Part shown: positions 18,379 to 26,995 of the stretch, piece after piece
How positions within the stretch are numbered: the stretch's first letter is position 1
Layout of the letters: each line of letters opens with the position of its first letter
NCBI GenBank assembly: GCA_018240425.1
Contig: JAFEFU010000011.1
Span: 1 to 53,456 of the forward strand
Origin: Pseudomonadota bacterium
GTDB lineage: Bacteria; Pseudomonadota; Alphaproteobacteria; Rhodobacterales; Rhodobacteraceae
DNA length: 53,456 nucleotides
Reading direction: 5' to 3'
Notes under the pieces: generated by a model
What the model saw: the letters and a program-made list of their open reading frames with translations, nothing else
Database searches by the model: none
What the model was told of the DNA's origin: nothing
Translations under genes and position numbers: made by a program

Positions 18379-19640
18379 GCTTTCCTCCGTTCAAGCGCGA
18401 TGAGAAGACATGCGCCGATCACCCCGACAAGCCCCGACAGGAAGGCCGCCGCGCCATAGCCGCCAAGCGCCGATCCGGCGGCGAAGATCCCCGCGCCAAG
18501 CGCGCCGCCAAGGAACATGTTCACCGCGATCAGCGAGGCCGACAGGCCCGGCCGGTCGCGGATCAGGTCGAGAAGGTAGGAGATCGGCAGCGAGATGATC
18601 CCCGCCGCGGCAAAGCCCGCGACGACGCTGGCGGCGTAGGCCTGCCAGGGGGCCGAGGCGAGGGCCAGCGCCGACAGGTAGCACAGGTAGAGCGCCGCGG
18701 TGATGAGGAGCGCGTGGGTCAGGTGCAGGCCCCGGGTGACGCGCGACCAGAAGAACATGAACAGGACCTCGAGTGCGGCGACCATGCCGACGATGGCGCC
18801 GATGTCGTCGGGATGGCCGCCGGCCCGTCCGGTGACGATCAGCGGCAGGACCGTCGCGTTCACGTGCAGGACCTGGCTGATGAGCGCGACGCCGAGGATG
18901 GGCAGCGCGATCGCGGGCGAGAAGATCTGCATCAGCCCCGGCAGGGGATGGGACAGCCGGACCTGCGCCGGCCGGTCGGGGCGCCCGGCGCTCGGCGCCA
19001 CGCGGGCGGTGCCGGTGCCGCCGGACGGGACCGCCTCGGGCGCGGGGCGATGGTCGGGTTCGAGCCAGAAGGCGATCACGGCAAGGGTGCAGCCCGACAG
19101 GCCCGCCGCGATCGCCCAGGCGCCGATCATCGAGCCGCGCCCCTGCATCGCAAGGCCGACCGCGCCGGGAACCAGCACCCAGGCGAGCGAGATCATCATC
19201 CGCATCAGGGCGTTGACGGTCGCGGCCTCCTCGGCGTCGAACCGGTCGGTGTGGGCGCGCACATTGGCAAACAGCATCGAGTTCGTCGCGTGGAACAGCG
19301 CCAGCGGCCCGACGGTCGCCAGCGCAAAGACCGCGGCCGAGGGAAAGGCCCAGATCGCGCCATAGCCGACGATCCCGAAGGAGGAAACGAAGATCAGCGG
19401 CAGGCGGTAGGTGCGGAACCTGTCCGAGATCATGCCGAAGGTGATCGACAGGATCACGTTCGACACCGCCGCCGCCAGCGCGATCCCGGCATAGGCGCGG
19501 TCGGTCAGCCCCAGCTCGCGGATGCCGAGGACGGCCTGATAGGGCGAGGTCGCGGCCCCGGCGACCCCGTAAAGGAAGATCGCCGCGGCCGAGGCGCGCA
19601 CCACCGGGTGGCGGCGCAGGATCGAAAGATGCAGCCGCAT
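18375..19640 (-). CDS. MFS transporter (sugar efflux/uptake type)
   Basis: 421-residue, roughly 12-helix membrane protein. The N-half begins MRLHLSILRRHPVVRASAAAIFLYGVAGA and carries ITFGMISDRFRTYRLPLI, the loop 2-3 motif of the major facilitator family. A long polar loop (about 215-250, PEAVPSGGTG...) separates the halves. The C-half has FFWSRVTRGLHLTHAL, the matching loop 8-9 motif. General resemblance is to the SetA-like sugar efflux group. It is coupled to CutC (4-base overlap) and starts one base after the M81 stop. Substrate unknown; probably a product or substrate of the RpiR-linked pathway. Confidence 0.88.
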   Translation of the reverse strand: MRLHLSILRRHPVVRASAAAIFLYGVAGAATSPYQAVLGIRELGLTDRAYAGIALAAAVSNVILSITFGMISDRFRTYRLPLIFVSSFGIVGYGAIWAFPSAAVFALATVGPLALFHATNSMLFANVRAHTDRFDAEEAATVNALMRMMISLAWVLVPGAVGLAMQGRGSMIGAWAIAAGLSGCTLAVIAFWLEPDHRPAPEAVPSGGTGTARVAPSAGRPDRPAQVRLSHPLPGLMQIFSPAIALPILGVALISQVLHVNATVLPLIVTGRAGGHPDDIGAIVGMVAALEVLFMFFWSRVTRGLHLTHALLITAALYLCYLSALALASAPWQAYAASVVAGFAAAGIISLPISYLLDLIRDRPGLSASLIAVNMFLGGALGAGIFAAGSALGGYGAAAFLSGLVGVIGACLLIALERRKA

Positions 19641-19641
19641 C

Positions 19642-21075
19642 TCAGCCGGCGAACCGGGCCGAGGGCTGGGGTGCGGGGCGGAAGTCGGGCCGCTGGTCCC
19701 AGGGCAGGGTGCCGGGCGCGCGGTGCCGGTTGGGCAGCCGCGGGATGTCCTGGTTCACCACGCCATCGGTCAGCGCCATCAGGTTCGGGTCGGCGATCGG
19801 CGCGAGATCCGGCGAAAGGTAGCCCGACTTCACCACCAGAAGTGCCACCTTGCGCGGATCGAGGCCGAGGAGGGTGAAATCGGCGATGTCGTGGTAGGGC
19901 CGCCGGCGCGCGGCAAGGACCAGGGTGATGCCCCCGATCCGCACCACCGCCTGATTGTCCTGCGCCGTGGCGCCGGGCTGAAGGCGGACGACGCGCGCCG
20001 TGACCGGAACCGAGACCCCGGCGGGATCGAGGCTGGCGCCGATGGTGAGGGGCAGGCTGGCCCCTTCGCCCGCGGCAAGGCAGGCCTCGACCGCCGGGCG
20101 GTCGGTGATCCCGGCGATCAGCGCGTCCTGCCAGTCGCGGGCGATCAGCGCCGCCAGCACGTCACCCCGGTCGCCGACGCCGCCGCCCGTCGGGTTGTCG
20201 CCGGAATCGGCAAGGATCACCGGGCGGGTGGTGGCGCTGGCGGCCATATCCAGCATGTCGGACAGCGGGCCGGTGACCGGGCCGAAGCGGAAACGGTCGC
20301 GCGCGCCCCAGAAGTCGGCGGCGATCGCCGCGCCCGCGGCCTCGGCCGCCGCGCGGTCGGTGCCGGTGACGACGGCGCAGGCGGTGGCGCGCGGCTCGTC
20401 GGCCCAGACATAGCCGATCATCAGGTCGGTGCGCCAGACGCCCGGCCCCTCGCGCGACGGCAGCGCCGCATAGAGCGACCGCGCGGGCTCGTCCTCGGTC
20501 GACGAGCGCTCGCCGGGCAACAGGAGCGGCACCGGGACACGCACCACGCCCGGGCGCGCGCCGGTCCTCAGCGCGCGCAAGAGCATCGCATAGGCCGCCT
20601 CCATCGTTTCGGGCGTGTCGATGTGGGGGGCGGTCCGGTAGGCCGCGAAGATGTCGATCTGGTCGACGATCTTCTGCGAGACGTTGCCGTGCAGGTCATA
20701 GCTGGCGGCGATCAGCATCTCGGGCCCCACGGCGGCGCGGACAGCGGAAATCCAGTCGCCCTCGGCGTCCCACATCCCGTCCACCTTCATCGCGCCGTGC
20801 ATCGCCAGATAGACCGCGTCGAATGGCGCCGCCGCCGCCAGCCTTTCGAGGAACTCGGCCTTGAACGCCTCGTAGGTGTCGCGTGCGACCGGGCCGCCGG
20901 GGACGGCGCGGGCGTGAAGGAGCGGGGCCACCTCGGCCGGGTGGGTCCTGAGGAAGGCGAAATAGTCGTGCGCCGGCAGGTCGGCCCCGCGCAGGACGCG
21001 GAAGTCATGGGCCTGCATCAGGACCGGCGAATAGGTGGAACATTCCGTGTGGATGCCGCCGACGGCGATGCGCAT
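19642..21075 (-). CDS. M81 family metallopeptidase (MlrC-like), copy 1
   Basis: 477 residues with both MlrC N- and C-terminal parts. Family motifs: GGIHTECSTYSP (7-18), YLAMHGAMKVDG, DAEGDW, SYDLHGNVSQ, YRTAPHIDTPETM, then VILADSGDNPTGGGVGD and, near the end, KVALLVVKSGYLSPDLAPIAD. The D-x-H and PHxD clusters are the expected Zn-binding region. MlrC hydrolyses linear microcystin peptides containing D-residues; other members act on unknown amide substrates. It lies between the GH20 and MFS genes in the leftward operon. A paralogue is encoded on the other strand at 25484. Confidence 0.88.
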   Translation of the reverse strand: MRIAVGGIHTECSTYSPVLMQAHDFRVLRGADLPAHDYFAFLRTHPAEVAPLLHARAVPGGPVARDTYEAFKAEFLERLAAAAPFDAVYLAMHGAMKVDGMWDAEGDWISAVRAAVGPEMLIAASYDLHGNVSQKIVDQIDIFAAYRTAPHIDTPETMEAAYAMLLRALRTGARPGVVRVPVPLLLPGERSSTEDEPARSLYAALPSREGPGVWRTDLMIGYVWADEPRATACAVVTGTDRAAAEAAGAAIAADFWGARDRFRFGPVTGPLSDMLDMAASATTRPVILADSGDNPTGGGVGDRGDVLAALIARDWQDALIAGITDRPAVEACLAAGEGASLPLTIGASLDPAGVSVPVTARVVRLQPGATAQDNQAVVRIGGITLVLAARRRPYHDIADFTLLGLDPRKVALLVVKSGYLSPDLAPIADPNLMALTDGVVNQDIPRLPNRHRAPGTLPWDQRPDFRPAPQPSARFAG

Positions 21076-21126
21076 GGGTCTGGTCCTTCGGTTGATCGGG
21101 AAGCGGGCGCGGGCGGGCGCCCGCCG

Positions 21127-23031
21127 TCAGAGGGTGGGATGCAGGCGCACCTGCCGGGCAAAGCGCAGCCAGTCCTTGTTGTCCTTCCGCGTCCAGGCGG
21201 CCTCGGCCACCGCCGAGAGGCGCGGGAACACGAGGTCGTTGAACCAGGCGGCGGTGGTGAAGTGCTCGCACCAGATGCAGGCCTGGATGCCGCGCATGTG
21301 CTTGCGCAGATCGTCGGGAAACGCGCCCTCGGCCTCGTAGCCATAGGTCTTTTCCGGCGGCACCGGCCCGGCCCAGCCGGCGCCGTTCTCCAGCCAGTCC
21401 GGACCCTGCACCATGTCGAGGTAATAGGCCTGCCCCGGCGTCATCACCACGTCATAGCCCTGGCGCGCCAGGTCGATCCCGACCTCGGGCCGTTCCCAGG
21501 CCATGAGAAGCGTCCCCTCGGGCGCGACGCCGCCGCCGTGGGCGACCTCGTTCCAGCCGACCAGCACCTTGCCGCGCCTGGCCAGCATCTCCTTCACGCG
21601 CCTGAGGAACCAGCTTTGCAGCTCGAACGTGCCGGCCAGCCCCTCGCGCTGCATGAGGATGCGGGCCTGCGTGCTTTCCAGCCAGGCGTTCTTCGCCACC
21701 TCGTCGCCGCCGATGTGGAAATGGCGCGAGGGAAAGATCGCGCAAAGCTCGTCGATGATCGTCTCCAGGACCTCGTAGGTGGCCGGGATCGCCGGGTTCC
21801 ACGAGTTGTTGGGATAGCCCTGGACCGGGTGATAGCTCTCGGCCGGCTCGTCGGGATCGACGAGGAAGGGCAGGGCGGCCAGCACGCAGGCGGCATGGCC
21901 GGGGGTCTCGATCTCGGGCATGACCTCGATGCCGAGGGCGCCCGCGTGGGCGACGATCGCGCGCATCTGGTCCTGGCTGTAGAAGCCGCCCTGCCGGTCC
22001 GGCCCGTCGCCGAGCTGCGGCAGCATGGCCGGCGTGTCGGCGCTGCGGTGGGCGCCCGCCGCGGTCAGCTGCGGATAGGCCTTGATCTCGGCCCGCCAGC
22101 CTTCATCGTCGGTCAGGTGCCAGTGGAAAAGGTTCAGCTTGTGCCAGGCGAGGATGTCGATCACCCGGCCGACCTGCTCGAACGTCCAGAAATGTCGGGA
22201 AACGTCAAGATGGCAACCGCGCCACCCATAGCGCGGCGCATCCTCGATCCGGCCGGATGTTGGAAATTTGAAAGCCGGGTCGGTGAAGGCGCCATGCAGC
22301 ATCTGGGCGAGCGACAGCAGGCCGTGGCGGCGGCCCTCCTCGGCGCTGGCCGAAAGGGTGATCGTCGGCCCGAAGTCCAGGCGGTAGCCCTCGCGCGGGA
22401 TGGCCGCGTCCTGACGGAAGGCAAGGGGGCGCGAGCCGGGGGCGGGCGACAGTTGAAACAGCCGCCGCGCCGCCGGGAACAGCCGACCGTGCAGGGCATC
22501 GACCGACAGCGCCAGGCGCAGGTCGGCGCGGGCAGCGCCGGGTTCCATGTGCAGGATCACCGGCGCGTCGCCGGGAACGGCCTCGATCGCGTTGGGCCAG
22601 GGCAGAAGCGCGAAGGGCAGGGTCAGCCGTCCCTCGGGCAGGCGCGGCGGCGGCAGGACAGGCGCGGCATGGCCCTGGATCAGATCGCCGACCATGACCG
22701 GATGGCGTATGCCGTCGGCGAGCGTCAGCCAGGCGGTCTTGGCCGCGTCATTGCGGTGGAAGGGCGAGCGGAAAAGGCCTTCGGCCTCGAAGGTCCAGCT
22801 TGCGCCTGGGGCGAGCGGTGCCCCTTCGAGCGGCGCAAACTCATGGAAGTTCGCGACCCGCCGCAGGAAGCGCGCGCCCCGCACCTCGTGGACCGGCATG
22901 ATCCGGGTGATGGTGGTCAGGGACAGGGTGAATGCGGACAGGGGCGCGTCCGACAGGTTGATCAGGCGGATCTCCCAGGTGCCGGCGGGCAGCGGGTCGG
23001 GGGTCCAGCGGTTTTCAAGGAAGTAGGTCAT
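21127..23031 (-). CDS. Beta-N-acetylhexosaminidase (GH20), cytoplasmic
   Basis: 634 residues. An N-terminal beta-rich domain (about 1-130), an alpha/beta GH20b-type domain (135-265), then the catalytic barrel (268-600). The catalytic pair is Asp443-Glu444 in HFHIGGDEV. Substrate-site motifs include GCHLDVSRHF (272-281), NLFHWHLTDDEGWR (300-313) and MPEIETPGHA (371-380), plus AWE and YLDM later. No signal peptide is present: the N-terminus MTYFLENRWTPDPLPAG is polar. It should act in the cytoplasm on imported oligosaccharides, releasing terminal GlcNAc or GalNAc. The SDR gene is 8 bases upstream; M81 follows after 51 bases. Confidence 0.93.
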   Translation of the reverse strand: MTYFLENRWTPDPLPAGTWEIRLINLSDAPLSAFTLSLTTITRIMPVHEVRGARFLRRVANFHEFAPLEGAPLAPGASWTFEAEGLFRSPFHRNDAAKTAWLTLADGIRHPVMVGDLIQGHAAPVLPPPRLPEGRLTLPFALLPWPNAIEAVPGDAPVILHMEPGAARADLRLALSVDALHGRLFPAARRLFQLSPAPGSRPLAFRQDAAIPREGYRLDFGPTITLSASAEEGRRHGLLSLAQMLHGAFTDPAFKFPTSGRIEDAPRYGWRGCHLDVSRHFWTFEQVGRVIDILAWHKLNLFHWHLTDDEGWRAEIKAYPQLTAAGAHRSADTPAMLPQLGDGPDRQGGFYSQDQMRAIVAHAGALGIEVMPEIETPGHAACVLAALPFLVDPDEPAESYHPVQGYPNNSWNPAIPATYEVLETIIDELCAIFPSRHFHIGGDEVAKNAWLESTQARILMQREGLAGTFELQSWFLRRVKEMLARRGKVLVGWNEVAHGGGVAPEGTLLMAWERPEVGIDLARQGYDVVMTPGQAYYLDMVQGPDWLENGAGWAGPVPPEKTYGYEAEGAFPDDLRKHMRGIQACIWCEHFTTAAWFNDLVFPRLSAVAEAAWTRKDNKDWLRFARQVRLHPTL

Positions 23032-23039
23032 CCTGGGCC

Positions 23040-23807
23040 TCAGTAGTCGGGCGACTGGGTGAAGGTGTGGGCCAGCGCCGGGATGCCGGCGGTCAGGCCG
23101 CAGTCGACCGGCAGGCAGGTGCCGGTTATGGCGGCGGCCAGGGGCGAGGCGAGGAAGCCCACCGCCTCGGCCACGTCCTCGGGGCTGACGATGCGGCCAA
23201 GGGGATAGTGGGCGGCAGCTTCCTTGAAGACATTGGGGTTCTGGGCGGCGCGCGCCTCCCAGGCCTGGGTGCGCACCGTGCCGGGGGCGACGGCGTTGGC
23301 GCGGATGCCGAACTTGCCGTATTCGACCGCGATCAGCCGGGTCAGGTGGATCATCCCGGCCTTGGCGGCGGCATAGGCGGGATGGCCGAAGACCGCCAGA
23401 CCGTTGACCGAGGCCACGTTGACCACCGATCCCCCGGTTTCCTTCAGTTGCCCGGCCAGCGCCTGAAAGACGAAGAAGGGGGCATCGAGGTTCAGCGCCC
23501 GGTCGGCCCGCCAGTCCTCGGGCCGCGTCGATTGCAGGCTGGCCGCCTGCACGCCGCCGGCGTTGTTGACCAGGGTCGCCACCCGCCCGAGCGCCGCCGC
23601 CTCGGCCGCCACCGCCGCGCAGCCGCCCGGGTCGGTCACGTCGAGCGCCATCGCCACGAACCCGTCGCCCAGCCCCGCCGCGGCCCTCTGGACCGCCGCG
23701 AGGTCGCGGTCGGTCATCAGCACCAGGTCATGGCCGTGTTTCAGGCGCTTCGATATGGCGCGACCGATGTCTCCGGCGGCTCCGGTCACAAGTGCCAGGC
23801 GTTTCAT
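23040..23807 (-). CDS. SDR family oxidoreductase
   Basis: 255-residue classical SDR. MKRLALVTGAAGDIGRA carries the coenzyme loop; NNAGG, a Ser in VNVASVNG, and YAAAK supply the rest of the active site. An Asp in LMTDRD favours NAD(H). The C-terminal LPVDCGLTAGIP is typical. The chosen ATG at 23807 gives a normal SDR N-terminus; the frame stays open much further but would run into the RpiR gene. It is the first gene after RpiR in the leftward operon with hexosaminidase, M81, MFS and CutC. The substrate is not identifiable; a sugar or sugar acid is likely. Confidence 0.87.
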   Translation of the reverse strand: MKRLALVTGAAGDIGRAISKRLKHGHDLVLMTDRDLAAVQRAAAGLGDGFVAMALDVTDPGGCAAVAAEAAALGRVATLVNNAGGVQAASLQSTRPEDWRADRALNLDAPFFVFQALAGQLKETGGSVVNVASVNGLAVFGHPAYAAAKAGMIHLTRLIAVEYGKFGIRANAVAPGTVRTQAWEARAAQNPNVFKEAAAHYPLGRIVSPEDVAEAVGFLASPLAAAITGTCLPVDCGLTAGIPALAHTFTQSPDY

Positions 23808-23875
23808 GGGTCTCTCCGGTCGGCGGCAGGTTGGACGCACCGGAGCGGGCCGCTTGCCGCCCCCGGCCGGAAGGG

Positions 23876-24787
23876 TCAGTCGCCCAGAAGCTGGCGGTCG
23901 TCGCCGTCGCGGTGCAGGATCAGCTGTTCCTTGATGCTGCGCAGGATGCGCGTCGATCGCGGCCGGTCGGCGTAGGCGACAAGGTTGGCGATGATGTCCA
24001 CGACGGCCAGGAACCCATAGCGGGTCGAGGTCGCGCGGAAGATGTTCTGCCCCTCGGGCAGGTTGACGGGGATGACGATGTCGGCGGCCTTCGCCACCGG
24101 CGAATCGCTCTGGGTCAGGGCGATGGTGGGGATGGCGCGGGCGCGCAGCAGGCGGAAGCAGCGCTGCAATTCGGCGTTGCGCCCCGAGAAGGACGAGCCG
24201 AACACCACCGCCCCCGGCTCGGCCGCGGCGGCCAGCATCAGGTTCATCCCGTGGTCGTTCGAGGCGCTGATCCGGCACCCCAGCCGGAACAGGCGGTTCT
24301 GCAGTTCGTTGACCACCATGCTTGAATTGCCCCCCGAGCCGAAGGCATAGATCATGTCGGCGTGGGCGAGCGCCTTCACCGCCCTCTCGACGGCGGCGAG
24401 GTCGAGGCCCCGGTGCACCTCGAACAGCGCGCTCTGCGCCTTGGTCACGATGTCCTCGGCCACTTCCGCGGCGCTCGAGGTCACGGCCTCGGGCCTGAGG
24501 TAGCGCAGGCCGACGAAGGCGCTCCGTGCGAGCTGCACCTTGAAGTCGGAAAAGCCGGTGCAGCCCAGCCGGCGGCAGAAGCGCGTCACCGTGGGCGGCG
24601 AGACCCCGGCCCCGGCGGCGATCTCGGTGATCGAGGCGTTGGTCGCCCGGTTCAGATCGGCCAGCACATATTCGGCCAGCCGCCTCTCCATCGCCGAAAA
24701 ACCCTCGTCCTCGTCGGCCAGCGCCTGGATCAGGTCGCGCGCGGCCCCGGCGGGCGGCAGCATGGCGATTTCGTCAGGCCCGGACAT
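23876..24787 (-). CDS. RpiR-family transcriptional regulator
   Basis: 303 residues. An N-terminal HTH_6 domain (about 18-90) has RRLAEYVLADLNRATNASITEIAAGAGVSPPTVTRFCRRLGCTGFSDFKVQLAR in overlapping pieces, the classic RpiR pattern. A SIS phosphosugar-binding domain follows (about 125-255) with AFGSGGNSSMVVNELQ, GSSFSGRNAEL and ALTQSDSPVAKAADIVIPV. Effectors of the family are usually phosphosugars, which fits the ROK kinase and hexosaminidase in the same island. It is divergent from the NTF2-like/M81 operon. GAAA...TTTC elements near the promoters are candidate binding sites. Confidence 0.93.
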   Translation of the reverse strand: MSGPDEIAMLPPAGAARDLIQALADEDEGFSAMERRLAEYVLADLNRATNASITEIAAGAGVSPPTVTRFCRRLGCTGFSDFKVQLARSAFVGLRYLRPEAVTSSAAEVAEDIVTKAQSALFEVHRGLDLAAVERAVKALAHADMIYAFGSGGNSSMVVNELQNRLFRLGCRISASNDHGMNLMLAAAAEPGAVVFGSSFSGRNAELQRCFRLLRARAIPTIALTQSDSPVAKAADIVIPVNLPEGQNIFRATSTRYGFLAVVDIIANLVAYADRPRSTRILRSIKEQLILHRDGDDRQLLGD

Positions 24788-24881
24788 CGGCTATGCTCCC
24801 CTGGGCGGATACAAGGCTGTGACATGCAGGCATGAGGCACCTTCCTGTTGCAGCGGTCCCGGCCGAAGGACTGGACGCCAA

Positions 24882-24894
24882 GAAATTCATTTTC
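24882..24894 (-). promoter_or_regulatory. Putative RpiR operator, site 1
   Basis: On the minus strand this reads GAAAATGAATTTC, identical to 29119-29131. CCAAGA and TCTTGG flank it as a perfect 6-base inverted repeat (24880-24885 and 24897-24902 region, arms around the core). It sits between the RpiR start and the -35 of the rightward promoter. Binding by RpiR is inferred. Confidence 0.55.
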
Positions 24895-24902
24895 TCTTGG
24901 TC

Positions 24903-24932
24903 TTGACATTTAGCCATATCATTGCCGAATAT
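24903..24932 (+). promoter_or_regulatory. Sigma70-type promoter for the NTF2-like/M81 operon
   Basis: A perfect -35 TTGACA lies at 24903-24908. A GAATAT at 24927-24932 after an 18-base spacer is the best -10, with TATTCC slightly downstream as an alternative. The region is markedly AT-rich against the genome background. The gene start is 49 bases past the -10. Confidence 0.5.
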
Positions 24933-24955
24933 TCCAGAAGATACGCAAGGAAACT

Positions 24956-24967
24956 GAAAATATTTTC
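24956..24967 (+). promoter_or_regulatory. Putative RpiR operator, site 2
   Basis: GAAAATATTTTC is a perfect 12-base palindrome lying just upstream of the ribosome-binding site of the gene at 24981. It shares GAAAAT and TTTC ends with the 13-mer sites at 24882 and 29119 but with a spacer one base shorter. A site here would block transcription of the rightward operon. Confidence 0.45.
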
Positions 24968-24980
24968 AAGGGCGGCTCGT

Positions 24981-25487
24981 ATGACCAGACAGCGCGATCC
25001 TTTCGCCAATCCGTTCCCGCCGGCCGACGCCGACCGCCGCGCGATCTGGGAGATGCTGGTCCAGCGCGACATCGACGCCTTCGTCAGTGCCGACTGGGCA
25101 ATGGTCGCGGGCGACTTCATCACCGCCAACTTCACCGGGATCAGCGGCCATTTCCAGCCCGACCCGCAGGGCTTCACGCTGGCCTTCCCCTCGCTCGGCG
25201 CCTACCGGACGGAATGGCTGCGCCAGGCGCAGGAGTTCGTCGCGGCCAGGGCCTCCGGCGCCTTCGCCGGCGACCCGCGCGCCGGCATCTTCGCCGCCAC
25301 CCGGCTTGAGGAGATCGAGATCGACGGCGACGCGGCGCTGGTCAGGAAGAAGTTCGACGGCCGCCTCGCCAAGGCCGACGGCAGCCACGATCGGATGAAC
25401 TGGCAGACGCTCTATGTCTGCCGCAGGGACGGCGGGCGCTGGAAGATCGCGGGTTTCGTCGGCTATCTGCCCCACATCAAGGAATGA
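24981..25487 (+). CDS. NTF2/SnoaL-like protein
   Basis: 168 residues with the cone-shaped NTF2-like pattern. An N-terminal helix (RRAIWEMLVQRDIDAFVSADWAMVAGDF in pieces) is followed by strands ending in WQTLYVCRRDGGRWKIAGFVGYLP, the usual closing sheet. No signal peptide. Such proteins can be isomerases, hydrolases or mere binding folds; no catalytic set can be assigned. It is the first gene of the rightward operon, with AAGGGCGG before the ATG. Its stop overlaps the M81 start in ATGA. The longer open frame upstream crosses the promoter and is rejected. Confidence 0.78.
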   Translation: MTRQRDPFANPFPPADADRRAIWEMLVQRDIDAFVSADWAMVAGDFITANFTGISGHFQPDPQGFTLAFPSLGAYRTEWLRQAQEFVAARASGAFAGDPRAGIFAATRLEEIEIDGDAALVRKKFDGRLAKADGSHDRMNWQTLYVCRRDGGRWKIAGFVGYLPHIKE

Positions 25488-26995
25488 CCATGTCTGGCAC
25501 GGCCCCGAGGCGGATCTTCACGGCGGCGCTTGCGACCGAGACCAACACCTTCGCGCCCATCGTCATCGACCGGCGGGGGTTCGAGGCGTCCCTCTACGCG
25601 CCCCCCGGCCAGCACCCGGCGACGCCGACCCTCTGCACCGCGCCGATCACCGTGGGCCGCCGGGTCTGCGCCGAACGGGGCTGGACCCTGATCGAGGGCA
25701 CCGCCGCCTGGGCCGATCCCGCGGGCCTCGTGTCGCGCGGCGCCTATGAGGGGCTGCGCGACGAGATCCTTGCGCAACTGGCGGCGGCGCTGCCGGTCGA
25801 TGCGGTGGTCCTCGGCCTGCACGGGGCGATGGTGGCGCAGGGCTATCTCGACCCCGAGGGCGATTTCCTGTCGCGGGTGCGCGGGGTCGTCGGACCGGAC
25901 GTGCTGGTCTGCGCCGAGCTTGACCCCCACAGCCACCTGACCGCGAAACGGGTGGCGGCGGCCGACTTCTTCGTGGTGTTCAAGGAGTTTCCCCACACCG
26001 ATTTCGTCGAGCGCGCCGAGGATCTCTGGCGGATCGCGGCCGATACGCTCGATGGCCGGGTCAGGCCGGTCATGTCGGTCTGGGACTGCCGGATGATCGA
26101 CGTGTTCCCGACCTCGCGCGAGCCGATGCGCGGCTTCGTCAACCGGATGATCGAGATCGAGCAGACCGACCCGAAGGTCCTGTCTCTGTCGGCGATCCAC
26201 GGCTTCATGGCCGGCGACGTGCCCGAGATGGGGACGAAGATGATCGCCGTCACCGACGGCGACGCCGCCCACGGCGCCGCGCTGGCCAAAAGGCTGGGGC
26301 GCGAGCTTTACGCCAACCGCGGCCGCCACATGATGCCGCAGATCGATGAGGCCGAGGCGGTGGCGCAGGCGATGGCGGCGACGGCGCATCCGGTGGTGAT
26401 CGCCGACATGTGGGACAATCCCGGCGGCGGCACCGCCGGCGACGCGACGGTGGTCCTGAAAGAGCTTCTGGCGCGGGGCGCGCGCGGCGTGGCCATCGGC
26501 ACGATCTGGGATCCGATCGCGGTGCAGCTCTGCTTTGTCGCGGGCGAGGGGGCAGAGATGCCCCTGCGCTTCGGCGGCAAGTCCGCCCCCCTGACCGGCG
26601 AGCCCTGCGACGCGCTGGTGCGGATCGTGCGGCTGTCGGCCGAGGCCGAGATGAAGTTCGGCGAAAGCGTCGTGCCCTTCGGCCCGGCGGCGCGGGTCGC
26701 ACTTCTGACCCCGGAGGGCGGCGAGACCGGGATCGAGGTGATCCTGAACACGGTCCGGGCGCAGAGCTACGACCCCTCGCTGTTCGCGGCGCTCGGGATC
26801 GACCCGCTGGCGCAGAAGATCCTCGTCATCAAGTCCACCAACCATTTCTACGCCGCCTTCGCCCCCATCGCCGCCGACATCCTCTATTGCTCGGCCGGCA
26901 AGCCCTACCCGAACGACCCCGCCACCAACCCCTACCGGCTGGTCCGCAAGGACATCTGGCCGCGCTCAGCCGATCCTTTCGGCAAGGAGGAATGA
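25484..26995 (+). CDS. M81 family metallopeptidase (MlrC-like), copy 2
   Basis: 503 residues, same architecture as the copy at 19642 but clearly divergent from it. Motifs: ALATETNTFAPIV (15-27), LGLHGAMVAQG, DPEGDF, ELDPHSHLTAK, FKEFPHTDFVERA, then VIADMWDNPGGGTAGDATVV and ILVIKSTNHFYAAFAPIA. Compared with copy 1, the DxHxN motif has Ser in place of Asn, hinting at a different substrate. It is coupled to both neighbours by overlaps (ATGA at 25484, ATGATG at 26992). An ATG at 25490 is an alternative start. Function within the pathway is unknown; amide or peptide hydrolysis is the family expectation. Confidence 0.88.
   Translation: MTMSGTAPRRIFTAALATETNTFAPIVIDRRGFEASLYAPPGQHPATPTLCTAPITVGRRVCAERGWTLIEGTAAWADPAGLVSRGAYEGLRDEILAQLAAALPVDAVVLGLHGAMVAQGYLDPEGDFLSRVRGVVGPDVLVCAELDPHSHLTAKRVAAADFFVVFKEFPHTDFVERAEDLWRIAADTLDGRVRPVMSVWDCRMIDVFPTSREPMRGFVNRMIEIEQTDPKVLSLSAIHGFMAGDVPEMGTKMIAVTDGDAAHGAALAKRLGRELYANRGRHMMPQIDEAEAVAQAMAATAHPVVIADMWDNPGGGTAGDATVVLKELLARGARGVAIGTIWDPIAVQLCFVAGEGAEMPLRFGGKSAPLTGEPCDALVRIVRLSAEAEMKFGESVVPFGPAARVALLTPEGGETGIEVILNTVRAQSYDPSLFAALGIDPLAQKILVIKSTNHFYAAFAPIAADILYCSAGKPYPNDPATNPYRLVRKDIWPRSADPFGKEE

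Noticed and set aside
19723..23046. 1107-residue open frame on the plus strand
   Set aside because: It is antisense to the M81 and GH20 genes, which have full family motifs; the composition is Gly/Arg/His-rich with no recognisable domain.
24540..24980. Upstream extension of the NTF2-like frame
   Set aside because: It runs through the RpiR coding region and across a clear TTGACA promoter; the ATG at 24981 has its own ribosome-binding site.
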